A stretch of 44,557 nt of DNA from a virus: positions 1 through 44,557 of IMG/VR virus record IMGVR_UViG_3300050821_000611; one strand, written 5' to 3'. A program made the position numbers and the translations under genes. Below the pieces are notes generated by a model. It saw nothing but the letters and a program-made list of their open reading frames with translations, searched no databases and had not been told where the DNA came from. Below are positions 26,082 to 32,297 of this stretch, in pieces (the stretch's first letter is position 1; each line of letters begins with the position of its first letter).

Positions 26082-26301
26082 CTGGTTCGCTGGCGACATC
26101 ATCTACCCCGCCAATGAACCTCAACGAGAGGCTCTGAGGCATGCTCAGCGAGTCCTGAGACTGGATGAGACCGGAGACATGAACGACATGACGAGGGCGG
26201 CCCTAAGGGGCTTCCAGGGCCTTTTCGCGTTGCGCATCTCCGGCATGCTAGACTTGCCTACGGCAATCAAACTCGAACAGATCAGGAGCCAGTACTCATG
26301 A
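26068..26301 (+). CDS. second peptidoglycan-binding-like small protein
   Basis: 77 residues. The run REALRHAQRVLRLDETGDMN followed by MTRAALRGFQGLFALRISG and LPTAIKLEQI follows the three-helix layout of PG_binding_1 domains (D-x-x-T-x-x-A-(L/V)-x-x-F-Q). No enzyme domain is attached. With its neighbours it forms a second lysis-type block 22 kb away from the amidase. Confidence 0.65.
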   Translation: MDAPSWFAGDIIYPANEPQREALRHAQRVLRLDETGDMNDMTRAALRGFQGLFALRISGMLDLPTAIKLEQIRSQYS

Positions 26302-26501
26302 CTCTCACCATCAAGGAAAAGGACGCGCTCATGCGCGTCGTCTGGACCACACTCCAGGTAGGCATTCCCTTTCTGACCGTCTACCTCACCAAGATGCCAG
26401 CGGCTTATGTGCCGCTGGGTACGGTCATCCTGGCCGTGCTCAAAAACCTGGTCACTGCGCGATCGAGCAACCCAGGTGCTACCACGAAGGACCCTTCATG
26501 A
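26298..26501 (+). CDS. small two-span membrane protein, putative holin
   Basis: 67 residues with two hydrophobic segments (about 14-31 and 36-52) split by KMPA, and a polar C-terminus. This matches small class II-type holins. ATG overlaps the previous gene (ATGA). The hydrophobic region coincides with a strong 8-bp palindrome (26397-26418), and another lies at 26322-26339. Confidence 0.7.
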   Translation: MTLTIKEKDALMRVVWTTLQVGIPFLTVYLTKMPAAYVPLGTVILAVLKNLVTARSSNPGATTKDPS

Positions 26502-26815
26502 GCGGCTATGACAACACTAGCGAGACCGTACGCACTACCAGTGCCACCACGGTGATCGTTACCAATAACGACTATGACCTCCTGCTGGTCGCGCTTACTG
26601 GCGCGACTGCTGTGACTCTGCCTGACCCGACCAAGATCCAGCCCGGTCGCCTGTACCGCATGTACAAGGATGCTTCGGCTCAGACTGTGACCATCGCCTC
26701 CGCTGGCTCCGGTCTCATTGATGGTGGTGCCAACACCACCCTTGCCACTGGTGCAGCTCACGCCAAGGCATTCCTTACCGATGGTGTCAACTGGTTCACC
26801 ATCACCGCGTACTAA
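26498..26815 (+). CDS. small beta-rich structural protein
   Basis: 105 residues, Thr/Ala/Gly-rich and beta-structured (AVTLPDPTKIQPGRLYRMYK, then QTVTIASAGSGLIDGG). It resembles C-terminal head domains of phage fibres or small decoration proteins. ATG overlaps the putative holin stop. Last gene of the late operon. Confidence 0.7.
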   Translation: MSGYDNTSETVRTTSATTVIVTNNDYDLLLVALTGATAVTLPDPTKIQPGRLYRMYKDASAQTVTIASAGSGLIDGGANTTLATGAAHAKAFLTDGVNWFTITAY

Positions 26816-26831
26816 TATCTGAAACAGAGAA

Positions 26832-26861
26832 AGCCCCCTCCTTTTGGGAGGGGGCTTCTTT
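26832..26861. terminator. bidirectional terminator between late and early operons
   Basis: A perfect 10-bp stem (26832-26841 with 26847-26856) around TTTTG, with T-rich sequence on the right and an A-rich stretch on the left. It can stop rightward late transcripts and leftward early transcripts, which converge here. Confidence 0.9.
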
Positions 26862-26866
26862 GCGTT

Positions 26867-26929
26867 CTAGTTCGGACATCCTAGCGGATAGATGGGATGG
26901 TCTTCTCCGCAACGCTTGCAAGGATGCAT
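26867..26929 (-). CDS. 20-residue zinc-binding microprotein
   Basis: MHPCKRCGEDHPIYPLGCPN, starting at an ATG that overlaps the previous stop (TGATG). C4-x2-C7-x3-H11-x6-C18 is a plausible zinc site. The block C-x2-C-x3-HPI-x-P-x-GCP is shared with the C-terminus of the gene just upstream, so the pair looks like a tandem duplication. It is the last gene before the terminator. The tiny size makes this a prediction, supported mainly by motif and start overlap. Confidence 0.55.
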   Translation of the reverse strand: MHPCKRCGEDHPIYPLGCPN

Positions 26930-27078
26930 CATCGATCCCATCCAGGGCAACCGCAGGGGTCAATTGGGTGACGCTGCTCGCATGTAGGGCAGGTGGGATC
27001 GAGTACAACTTCCACCGGTCGCATTGGACAGTTGTTCGTAGAGTGTGCCCGACTGGAGCACCACTGACACTTAGCCAT
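26929..27078 (-). CDS. 49-residue protein with a CCHC zinc knuckle
   Basis: Starts MAKCQWCSSRAHSTNNCP. C4-x2-C7-x4-H12-x4-C17 is exactly the CX2CX4HX4C zinc-knuckle pattern best known from retroviral nucleocapsid proteins, which bind single-stranded nucleic acid. A second possible knuckle follows (C30-x2-C33-x3-H37-x4-C42). ATG overlaps the upstream stop by 8 bases. Nucleic-acid binding is an inference from the pattern. Confidence 0.7.
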   Translation of the reverse strand: MAKCQWCSSRAHSTNNCPMRPVEVVLDPTCPTCEQRHPIDPCGCPGWDR

Positions 27079-27217
27079 GCTGCTTCGCCTTCTTCTCCAG
27101 TCGCTTGCAGTTGTCGGAGCAGTAGGGGAAGTGAACCGGGACAGCAGGCTTCTCCTCGCACCAGATGCAGTACTGGCGAGGGATGGCAGCGTGGCTGCCG
27201 GATAGTGCCTTACTCAT
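27071..27217 (-). CDS. 48-residue zinc-finger-like protein
   Basis: Starts MSKALSGSHAAIPRQYCIWC, with GGAGG before the ATG. C17-x2-C20 and C33-x3-C37 could bind one zinc ion, and the C-terminus is basic (KRLEKKAKQHG). This fits a small nucleic-acid-binding protein. Overlaps both neighbours. Confidence 0.7.
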   Translation of the reverse strand: MSKALSGSHAAIPRQYCIWCEEKPAVPVHFPYCSDNCKRLEKKAKQHG

Positions 27218-27413
27218 CTTTGGTAACCTCCAGGGTGTGACCATTGGTCGAACCCCACTTGAGTGGGTTCGTCTTGCGCCATGTCTCGCCAAGGTTCTTC
27301 TGTCGCCAGTTAACCGAGACAAGCATGGCATTCTTGGCATCTTCTTCGGAGAAGTGTGGACCGGACTTACCTCGCCCGTCACAGATTCTCAGCTCAACGA
27401 ACCACTCAGCCAT
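27210..27413 (-). CDS. 67-residue unknown protein
   Basis: Starts MAEWFVELRICDGRGKSGPH. The ATG lies inside the last codons of the preceding gene, indicating coupled translation. The open frame extends 12 codons further upstream, but without a ribosome-binding site. Trp-rich, mixed charge, no recognised domain. Confidence 0.65.
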   Translation of the reverse strand: MAEWFVELRICDGRGKSGPHFSEEDAKNAMLVSVNWRQKNLGETWRKTNPLKWGSTNGHTLEVTKDE

Positions 27414-27693
27414 CCAGATCAACCCATTCCATCGAGAGAGCGAACGCACCAGAAGGATGAATCTGCCTGAAGACTGGAGTCAGCTTCTGGATTGTATACT
27501 TGACCGTCTTGGTAGCGATGGTCTCGGTATTCCAGTCGTAGACGCTCACCTCTTTCGTCCTGCTGTTCACTCCCTCCCACCCGTAGGCCAGGTGAATTGA
27601 GGCCACATTGCGAGCTGAGGAGATGGCATCGTAGGGGCCGAAGCGAGTCGGCTGCCCGTCGGCAGCCACACGGTAGAACTCAACCTTGCTCAT
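27406..27693 (-). CDS. 95-residue unknown protein
   Basis: Starts MSKVEFYRVAADGQPTRFG, with GGAGAAAC before the ATG. Beta-rich N-terminus, a helix around ISSARNVASIHLAYG, no recognised domain. Overlaps genes on both sides. Confidence 0.65.
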   Translation of the reverse strand: MSKVEFYRVAADGQPTRFGPYDAISSARNVASIHLAYGWEGVNSRTKEVSVYDWNTETIATKTVKYTIQKLTPVFRQIHPSGAFALSMEWVDLDG

Positions 27694-27877
27694 TGTTTCT
27701 CCGATTCCGTGGCATGAAGCCACCGGTCTGGGTCATGGCACTGATCCTCATGCCATCAAGCTGACCTTCGAGTTCGGTAATCCTGATCGCCTGCTCAGTC
27801 ACCATGTCCAGCACTTCACTCAGGCACTTAGCCATGGCCATGATGTCAGGGAAGTCACCATAGCCAAGCTCCTCCAT
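27680..27877 (-). CDS. 65-residue helical protein
   Basis: Starts MEELGYGDFPDIMAMAKC and continues with a heptad-like helix (LSEVLDMVTEQAIRITELEG) that may dimerise. ATG overlaps the upstream stop (TGATG); a GTG one codon earlier is possible. Function unknown. Confidence 0.65.
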   Translation of the reverse strand: MEELGYGDFPDIMAMAKCLSEVLDMVTEQAIRITELEGQLDGMRISAMTQTGGFMPRNRRNNEQG

Positions 27878-28035
27878 CACGGAGTCATCCCGCAGTGCTT
27901 GCAGGCAAGAGTCTTGGCAGTCTTCTTGATGCTGCCCTTCTCGTCCCGCTCGACCACCTTCTCATAGTATCCCCAGTCATGCTCACCGCTCTGGGAATGC
28001 GTGCCCTTGCAGGGCTTGCCCTTGGAACTTACCAT
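27877..28035 (-). CDS. 52-residue zinc-ribbon-like protein
   Basis: Starts MVSSKGKPCKGTHSQSGEHD and ends LACKHCGMTP. C9, H13 or H19, and C45-x2-C48 could form one zinc site. GGAGG precedes the ATG, and the start overlaps the upstream stop (TAATG). Confidence 0.7.
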   Translation of the reverse strand: MVSSKGKPCKGTHSQSGEHDWGYYEKVVERDEKGSIKKTAKTLACKHCGMTP

Positions 28036-28145
28036 TACTTGCCTCCGTGTGCTGCGATTGCCAGAATGATGAGCCCCAGGATGGTGCCCATAATTAAGAA
28101 GGCGGCTGATCCGCAGCCGCTAGGGTTCTTGCCATGAGTTGACAT
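28035..28145 (-). CDS. 36-residue membrane microprotein
   Basis: MSTHGKNPSGCGS followed by one strong membrane helix (AFLIMGTILGLIILAIAA) and a short HGGK tail. GGAGG lies 6 bases before the ATG. Small single-span proteins in early phage operons often act on host membrane proteins or block superinfection; that is only a possibility here. Confidence 0.65.
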   Translation of the reverse strand: MSTHGKNPSGCGSAAFLIMGTILGLIILAIAAHGGK

Positions 28146-28208
28146 GTGAACCTCCTTGCGTGGACTGGCAGGAATTGAACCTGCCATGAACACCAGTAGC
28201 CCTGACCG

Positions 28209-28325
28209 CTACTCGCAGTCGATCAGATCGTCATCATCTTCGTGGTCGAAGTCGAAGTCATCCGGGAACTCTTCACCCTCGTCAAGATCTCCGAGGATCA
28301 TCCACATCGGTTCAGGCTGAAGCAT
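28209..28325 (-). CDS. 38-residue highly acidic microprotein
   Basis: Starts MLQPEPMWMILGDLDEGEEF and ends in a run of Asp/Glu (DDFDFDHEDDDDLIDCE). The ATG overlaps the RNA ligase stop (TAATG). The strong negative charge could mimic DNA or bind a basic host protein, as several anti-restriction proteins do, but nothing specific identifies it. Confidence 0.6.
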   Translation of the reverse strand: MLQPEPMWMILGDLDEGEEFPDDFDFDHEDDDDLIDCE

Positions 28326-28936
28326 TACAGAGTCTCCCACTTGCCCTTGTCGTTATTGTCGAAGGTGAACTTCTGGACCATGCGAGTCTGGCTGTGCCAG
28401 ATGCACAGTCCCTCGGGGCTCATGAATCCAGGGGCGGCAACAGAGCCAGCATGCCGAAGGTCAATGGCCGCTCGCATGATCTCATCCTGATCGAACTGTC
28501 CACGATACAGAACCGGAACGTGAGTCAGCTCCGCATCCCCGATTACGTGACTGATCTTGTCACCGACCTGGGCGGACCAGAGATCCGTATTGAAGATAGA
28601 GAAGACGCGGTGAGTCATGTCATACTTGCGACCGATCTTCTCGCCCCACCACTCACCATAGTGGCGGCCGTAGCCAAGCTGAACGAACAGTTCCTCATGC
28701 TTGGCGTAGACGAACTGAGCGAAGCCAGCATTGTCGGAGTCAGGAGTGATCAGCCGATTGCGAGACTGGGCAGCGAAGATGTACCCATAGCAACCACACT
28801 CAACCCCGCCAGGCACTAGCCTTTCGGTGCAGGGCTCGAAGATGATACAGGCATTCGTTCCATCGATCTTCTCAGTGACAGTGATCTGACGGAACAGGCG
28901 CGTGGTCTTAGGCCACGCTTCGAACTCGATGGCCAT
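28325..28936 (-). CDS. RNA ligase
   Basis: 203 residues with the nucleotidyltransferase motifs in order: motif I KIDGTN with adenylated K23, motif Ia-like SRNRLI (58-63), motif III GEWWG (94-98), motif IV PEGLCIW (174-180) and motif V QKF with K189. This set defines ATP-dependent RNA ligases that seal 5'-phosphate/3'-hydroxyl breaks. A phage of this kind would use it to repair tRNA cut by host defence nucleases. I see no partner kinase-phosphatase. Coupled to both neighbours by overlapping stop and start codons. Confidence 0.88.
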   Translation of the reverse strand: MAIEFEAWPKTTRLFRQITVTEKIDGTNACIIFEPCTERLVPGGVECGCYGYIFAAQSRNRLITPDSDNAGFAQFVYAKHEELFVQLGYGRHYGEWWGEKIGRKYDMTHRVFSIFNTDLWSAQVGDKISHVIGDAELTHVPVLYRGQFDQDEIMRAAIDLRHAGSVAAPGFMSPEGLCIWHSQTRMVQKFTFDNNDKGKWETL

Positions 28937-29142
28937 CAGTCAACATCCTCAACATAGTAGTCAAGCTGCTCTGCAATTTCATCATTGACCCAGGCGACAA
29001 GGTCATCGAAGTCAGTATCATCTTCGGTTGACTTCCAGAGAAGGAACTTCTCCTCCAGGGTAGAGCCCCTGAACATGGGGATGCGGATGGTCTGACAGTG
29101 TGCCTCTACATGAAACTGAAGGTACGTTGGTCCGTCAGTCAT
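28936..29142 (-). CDS. 68-residue acidic unknown protein
   Basis: Starts MTDGPTYLQFHVEAHCQTI; the C-terminal half is strongly acidic (STEDDTDFDDLVAW, EQLDYYVEDVD). GGAGCAG precedes the ATG, which overlaps the previous stop (ATGA). No domain recognised. Confidence 0.65.
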   Translation of the reverse strand: MTDGPTYLQFHVEAHCQTIRIPMFRGSTLEEKFLLWKSTEDDTDFDDLVAWVNDEIAEQLDYYVEDVD

Positions 29143-29387
29143 ACTGCTCCGATCATCAATTGCTTGGGGTCATACGATGACACGTAGTACGTCTGGAACT
29201 TGTATCCCCAAGGAAGTTGATCCTCATCAACTTCCCATGAGAGCCATCCACCCCGATCCATCGCATGCCAGTTGCTCATGTTGCGAAGGAATGACTCGGA
29301 CTCAAGCTTGTCAAGCTCGATGCTGCCACCAAGGACGACGGTGTTGCGTCGTCCGTCAAGCTCATAGTCCATGAACACTGCGTACAC
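29139..29387 (-). CDS. 82-residue unknown protein
   Basis: GTG start overlapping the upstream stop (TAGTG). Sequence begins MYAVFMDYELDGRRNTVVLG, with many aromatic residues and a WGYKFQTYYVSSYD stretch. No domain recognised. Confidence 0.65.
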   Translation of the reverse strand: MYAVFMDYELDGRRNTVVLGGSIELDKLESESFLRNMSNWHAMDRGGWLSWEVDEDQLPWGYKFQTYYVSSYDPKQLMIGAV

Positions 29388-29539
29388 TACTTGACCTCCA
29401 GGGCCGTGACGCCATGCTTGACGAATTCATCGATAGGAGAAGTTGAAGCCCTGTCATCTTCTACCGCCATGCGAGCAGTAGTCTCGTTGGCGTACAGACC
29501 AATGATATCCCACTGGCCATCGACTTCCCACCATGCCAT
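29387..29539 (-). CDS. 50-residue unknown protein
   Basis: MAWWEVDGQWDIIGLYANET then a helical middle and DEFVKHGVTALEVK. Its TAG overlaps the next GTG. It starts a few bases after the primase stop, with no clear ribosome-binding site. Real status inferred from frame packing in this operon. Confidence 0.55.
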   Translation of the reverse strand: MAWWEVDGQWDIIGLYANETTARMAVEDDRASTSPIDEFVKHGVTALEVK

Positions 29540-29547
29540 ATATACTG

Positions 29548-30198
29548 TCACTTGGCCAACTCCCTCATGAACTGTGCGCCCTTCTTGAGATACAAACTGT
29601 TTACATCCTCCCCGTCGGGAAGGTGAATGAGGACCACTGCCATGCCAAGTTCTCGTTGAACTCGTTCGCCCATGTCCTTGCCTGATGAATCCCCATCACA
29701 GAAGACGAAGATGCGTCGGAAGTCCCGAAGCAGATCAGTCCACCATGGCTTCCAGTTCTCCGCTCCAGGGTTTCCGATACTTGGCAGTCCCACAAGCTCT
29801 GAGAGTACGATAGCATCAAGCTCTCCTTCCGTCAGGCAGATGTCGAGAGTATCCTTGAACATGTCAGCGACGCCGTAGAGCGTCGTATCAAGTCCCTTGG
29901 GCTTCAGGTACTTCTTGTGGCTGGAGTCTATTGTCTTGCAGTCATGATCTCTCATGCACCTGAAGGTCATATTAACAGTGCCAGCTTGAGTGATGTAAGG
30001 TATCGAGAGCCTACCAGTGAAAGCCTGATGGCCAACTACCGGATCAACCACGACCCCAAGTCCTCTTGTAAGCGCTGACGCTCTGTCGATCCCCCTTGCT
30101 TCCAGGTACGGCATGGCGAGATCCAGCTTGCTGGCGTACGTTTCCGTTGCCAGATCCAGCAATTTCCTCTGCTCGCCGGACGGCATCCCAGTACCCAA
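29548..30198 (-). CDS. DNA primase, TOPRIM part
   Basis: 216 residues with the TOPRIM catalytic signature: E124-G-E126-x-D128 in LTEGELDA and D168-G-D170-S-S-G in FCDGDSSGKD, which bind metal ions for primer synthesis. It lacks the zinc finger, which is encoded by the overlapping gene upstream in another frame. Start: TTG 30198 has AAAGGGAG 4 bases upstream, and ATG 30186 is an alternative. The two halves may act as a two-subunit primase or be joined by frameshifting. Confidence 0.88.
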   Translation of the reverse strand: MGTGMPSGEQRKLLDLATETYASKLDLAMPYLEARGIDRASALTRGLGVVVDPVVGHQAFTGRLSIPYITQAGTVNMTFRCMRDHDCKTIDSSHKKYLKPKGLDTTLYGVADMFKDTLDICLTEGELDAIVLSELVGLPSIGNPGAENWKPWWTDLLRDFRRIFVFCDGDSSGKDMGERVQRELGMAVVLIHLPDGEDVNSLYLKKGAQFMRELAK

Positions 30199-30445
30199 GT
30201 GACTCCCTTTGCATTATCAATTGAGCAGAGTTCCCTTTTACTCCACAGGCGTGGCACACGAAGACTTGCTCATCGTCAGTGCGGACTGAGGCCGATGCAT
30301 CCTTCTCGCCATGGAAGGCGCACCTAATGGTGCGCCAACCACGACCGTCTTCTACTTCATCGAACCCGTAGTACTCAAGAATCGGTCCGATCGGAAAGCT
30401 CGGCAGGTTGCCATCCGGCTTCGATAGCACGATCCATCCATTCAT
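30044..30445 (-). CDS. DNA primase, zinc-finger part
   Basis: About 133 residues with a CHC2-type zinc ribbon (C42-x2-H45, C64-x2-C67, in RCAFHGEKDA and VCHACGVKGN) that recognises the template in DnaG-type primases. The following helix (ESLGYWDAVRRAEEIAG) is also typical. Beyond that the frame runs on for about 36 residues that look unstructured, while the TOPRIM frame takes over. The start is uncertain: ATG 30445, GTG 30430 or TTG 30478. It overlaps the resolvase gene. Confidence 0.8.
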   Translation of the reverse strand: MNGWIVLSKPDGNLPSFPIGPILEYYGFDEVEDGRGWRTIRCAFHGEKDASASVRTDDEQVFVCHACGVKGNSAQLIMQRESLGYWDAVRRAEEIAGSGNGNVRQQAGSRHAVPGSKGDRQSVSAYKRTWGRG

Positions 30446-30788
30446 TCCTCTGTTCACCCATGAGTACAATGTATTCAACGTACATCATGTAGTCCTCAAA
30501 GGCCATGAAGATTGGCCACTCACCGATACTGGCTTCGCCCATGCCATCCGGTCGCATGATGACGACCGGAGCATGGCCAGGCTTGGCATTCTTCTTGGCC
30601 TGCTTCAGCCACTCCTTGGGATTGAAGGCCCGTCTGGCCTTGACTTCGAAAGCGAATGGCGGTGTATTGAGGATATCTGCACCGGGAAGACTTGCAGCTA
30701 CACGCTGAGCGTTGGGCCAGATACGTCGGACATAGTCAGCTACCAGCTGCTCCGTCTGTCGCCCCCTGCTTACCCTCGCTGTTGCCAT
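30375..30788 (-). CDS. Holliday-junction resolvase-like nuclease
   Basis: 137 residues from ATG 30788 (GGAGA upstream). A PD-(D/E)xK core is visible: D38 in LPGADIL, then E48-V-K50 in FAFEVKAR, with a basic segment around WLKQAKKNAKPG. Size and motif spacing fit small archaeal-type Hjc or phage resolvases that cut branched DNA before packaging. Confidence 0.78.
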   Translation of the reverse strand: MATARVSRGRQTEQLVADYVRRIWPNAQRVAASLPGADILNTPPFAFEVKARRAFNPKEWLKQAKKNAKPGHAPVVIMRPDGMGEASIGEWPIFMAFEDYMMYVEYIVLMGEQRNEWMDRAIEAGWQPAELSDRTDS

Positions 30789-30957
30789 AGTGATTCTCCA
30801 TGTACCATCGCTGAGATTGTGACCACCTAGCCCTACTACTAGAGCAGAGATGGTCATTGGCAAGGGCATGATTATACATCAGTCGAATGGCTTCATCGCT
30901 GAATGCAAGCCTGGCCATATGGGCAATGAACTCAAGAGAGTTCTTACCAACAGCCAC
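30736..30957 (-). CDS. 73-residue unknown protein
   Basis: GTG 30957 overlaps the previous stop (TAGTG) and has GGGAG 8 bases upstream; another in-frame GTG lies at 30966. Helical N-terminus (LEFIAHMARLAFSDEAIRLM) and a polar tail. Overlaps the resolvase start by 53 bases. Confidence 0.6.
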   Translation of the reverse strand: MAVGKNSLEFIAHMARLAFSDEAIRLMYNHALANDHLCSSSRARWSQSQRWYMENHYGNSEGKQGATDGAAGS

Positions 30958-31079
30958 TACTTCCACTCCCGACTGAACTCATTGAAGACGGTAGTAGCTC
31001 CGCATGCACAACGGTGCATGCCATCCTTGAACTCATAGATGTGACCGGTTGCATAGACAGTACATGCTGCGTCTTGCAT
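30957..31079 (-). CDS. 40-residue zinc-binding microprotein
   Basis: Starts MQDAACTVYATGHIYEFKDG, with C6, H13, H22, C24 and C26 available for zinc. ATG overlaps the previous stop (TAATG), and its own stop overlaps the next start. Third in a row of three overlapping Cys-rich microproteins. Confidence 0.65.
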   Translation of the reverse strand: MQDAACTVYATGHIYEFKDGMHRCACGATTVFNEFSREWK

Positions 31080-31165
31080 TACCACCACTCTCCGCATCGA
31101 GTGCAAATCCTACCGCCAGACTTGGCGGGAATGCTCTCACTGCATCCACAGTTGGGACACTTCAC
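31079..31165 (-). CDS. 28-residue zinc-ribbon microprotein
   Basis: Starts MKCPNCGCSESIPAKSGG and ends ICTRCGEWW. C3-x2-C6-x-C8 and C21-x2-C24 make a complete four-Cys zinc ribbon in one of the smallest possible frames. GTG overlaps the previous stop as GTGA. Confidence 0.68.
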   Translation of the reverse strand: MKCPNCGCSESIPAKSGGRICTRCGEWW

Positions 31166-31257
31166 GATCCACCACGAATCCCGCAACGACCACAGTACAT
31201 ACCACCCGATCCATCGCTGTACCAGATGTGTCCACCAAGGTTAACGCACTCGCTCAC
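31162..31257 (-). CDS. 31-residue zinc-binding microprotein
   Basis: Starts MSECVNLGGHIWYSDGSGG, then MYCGRCGIRGGS. C4, H10, C22-x2-C25 form a CHCC site. GTG overlaps the helicase stop as GTGA. Confidence 0.65.
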   Translation of the reverse strand: MSECVNLGGHIWYSDGSGGMYCGRCGIRGGS

Positions 31258-32087
31258 CAGTCTTCTCCTTCTTCTGGAAGTACTATCTCACGGATAGCAG
31301 TAGGGTCTGTGTCTTCATCCACACTGTCCTCAATCCTGAACTGAGCAGGAAAGATGGGAAGCGTGAAGGTTGTCTTGCCAGCGGGATCACTTGGTCCATT
31401 GCGGTTCTTGACAACAGCATAGTGGACTCGTGATCCCTGTATTGCCTGTGTCATGATCAGCTCAGGAAGCTGATTGGCCTTACCCATAATGGCTGACATG
31501 GGAGGGCAAGGATCACCCTTGGCTGACTCACTTGTGTGATGCACCGCGAGTAGCGCGGTGTTCCACATGCCTGCAAGTTCCTTCAGCTCCGGCATAAGCC
31601 GCCAGTAGTTCTGTTCGGCCACACCCTCATGGTCGATGTTCATGAGAATGTCAACCACAGTCAGATGAGGATACTCCCCGAATAGTTCACGGAAGGCATC
31701 GCCATGACGAAGGATCTCATGAACATCAGGCTTGGAGCTGAAGTCAAACCGCACCTGTGCCCACTGCGCAAGGAACTTACGAGCAAGCTCAGGCTTGCTC
31801 TCGATGATCTCCTTGCCGACCAGCATATCCTGCTCTGTCAGCATGGAGAACACACGGTTAATGATGGTGTACTTGGTGCTGTCGTTCGAGACATACAGGG
31901 TTGGAACCCTGAGCCTGTTCACGATATTGAGAGAGGTGATAGTCTTGCCACTGCCGGGACCACCGGCAAGCAGGGTTACAGCACCACGGTAGAGCAGTGC
32001 TTGATGATTCTCGAACTCCTCGTACGGTGCAGGCAATGGCATGGATGACTCCATGCCTTCCATGACTGCTCTATCCAGACTGCGCAC
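31254..32087 (-). CDS. DnaB/RepA-type replicative helicase ATPase
   Basis: 277 residues of RecA fold. Walker A is AGGPGSGKT (41-49), Walker B is in HLTVVDILMN, and a sensor-like stretch is LLAVHHTSESAKG. It lacks the N-terminal domain of full DnaB and resembles the short RepA-like helicases or AAA ATPases of actinobacteriophages. It would unwind DNA near the primase. GTG 32087 lies inside the end of the upstream gene. Confidence 0.85.
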   Translation of the reverse strand: MRSLDRAVMEGMESSMPLPAPYEEFENHQALLYRGAVTLLAGGPGSGKTITSLNIVNRLRVPTLYVSNDSTKYTIINRVFSMLTEQDMLVGKEIIESKPELARKFLAQWAQVRFDFSSKPDVHEILRHGDAFRELFGEYPHLTVVDILMNIDHEGVAEQNYWRLMPELKELAGMWNTALLAVHHTSESAKGDPCPPMSAIMGKANQLPELIMTQAIQGSRVHYAVVKNRNGPSDPAGKTTFTLPIFPAQFRIEDSVDEDTDPTAIREIVLPEEGEDW

Positions 32088-32250
32088 TAAGCCACCTATC
32101 GAGCGCTTCCCTCAGGGCCTCATACTCGGGCCACTCTTCGGGCCTATAGTCGATAGTATAGAACAGCTCACTGGATAGGCAAGTGACATCCATCTTATTC
32201 ATCTCGTAGATGATATCACCATTCCCATCAACGAGTCGAAGGCTTGGCAT
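32071..32250 (-). CDS. 59-residue unknown protein
   Basis: Starts MPSLRLVDGNGDIIYEMNKM with GGAGCAG before the ATG. It lies after a terminator-like hairpin. Acidic, C-terminal helix EYEALREALDRWL. Function unknown; it may partner with the helicase it overlaps. Confidence 0.65.
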   Translation of the reverse strand: MPSLRLVDGNGDIIYEMNKMDVTCLSSELFYTIDYRPEEWPEYEALREALDRWLSAQSG

Positions 32251-32262
32251 ATTCTGCTCCCG

Positions 32263-32287
32263 AAAGGCGGAGCCCGAAGGCTCCGCC
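32263..32287 (-). terminator. intra-operon TTCG hairpin after the ssDNA-binding gene
   Basis: On the minus strand a perfect 9-bp stem GGCGGAGCC/GGCTCCGCC closed by C(TTCG)G is followed by TTT. It lies 10 bases past the stop of the gene at 32298-32717. Partial termination would make more of the upstream genes than of the helicase and genes beyond it. Confidence 0.75.
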
Positions 32288-32297
32288 ACTCTGCTAG

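Noticed and set aside
28150-28230. Minus-strand tRNA suggested by a T-arm-like sequence
   Set aside because: No 5' acceptor strand pairs fully, the anticodon loop lacks U33, and no D arm fits.
30736-30966. Upstream GTG at 30966 as start of the 73-residue gene
   Set aside because: GTG 30957 overlaps the preceding stop and has a better-placed GGGAG, as at other junctions here.
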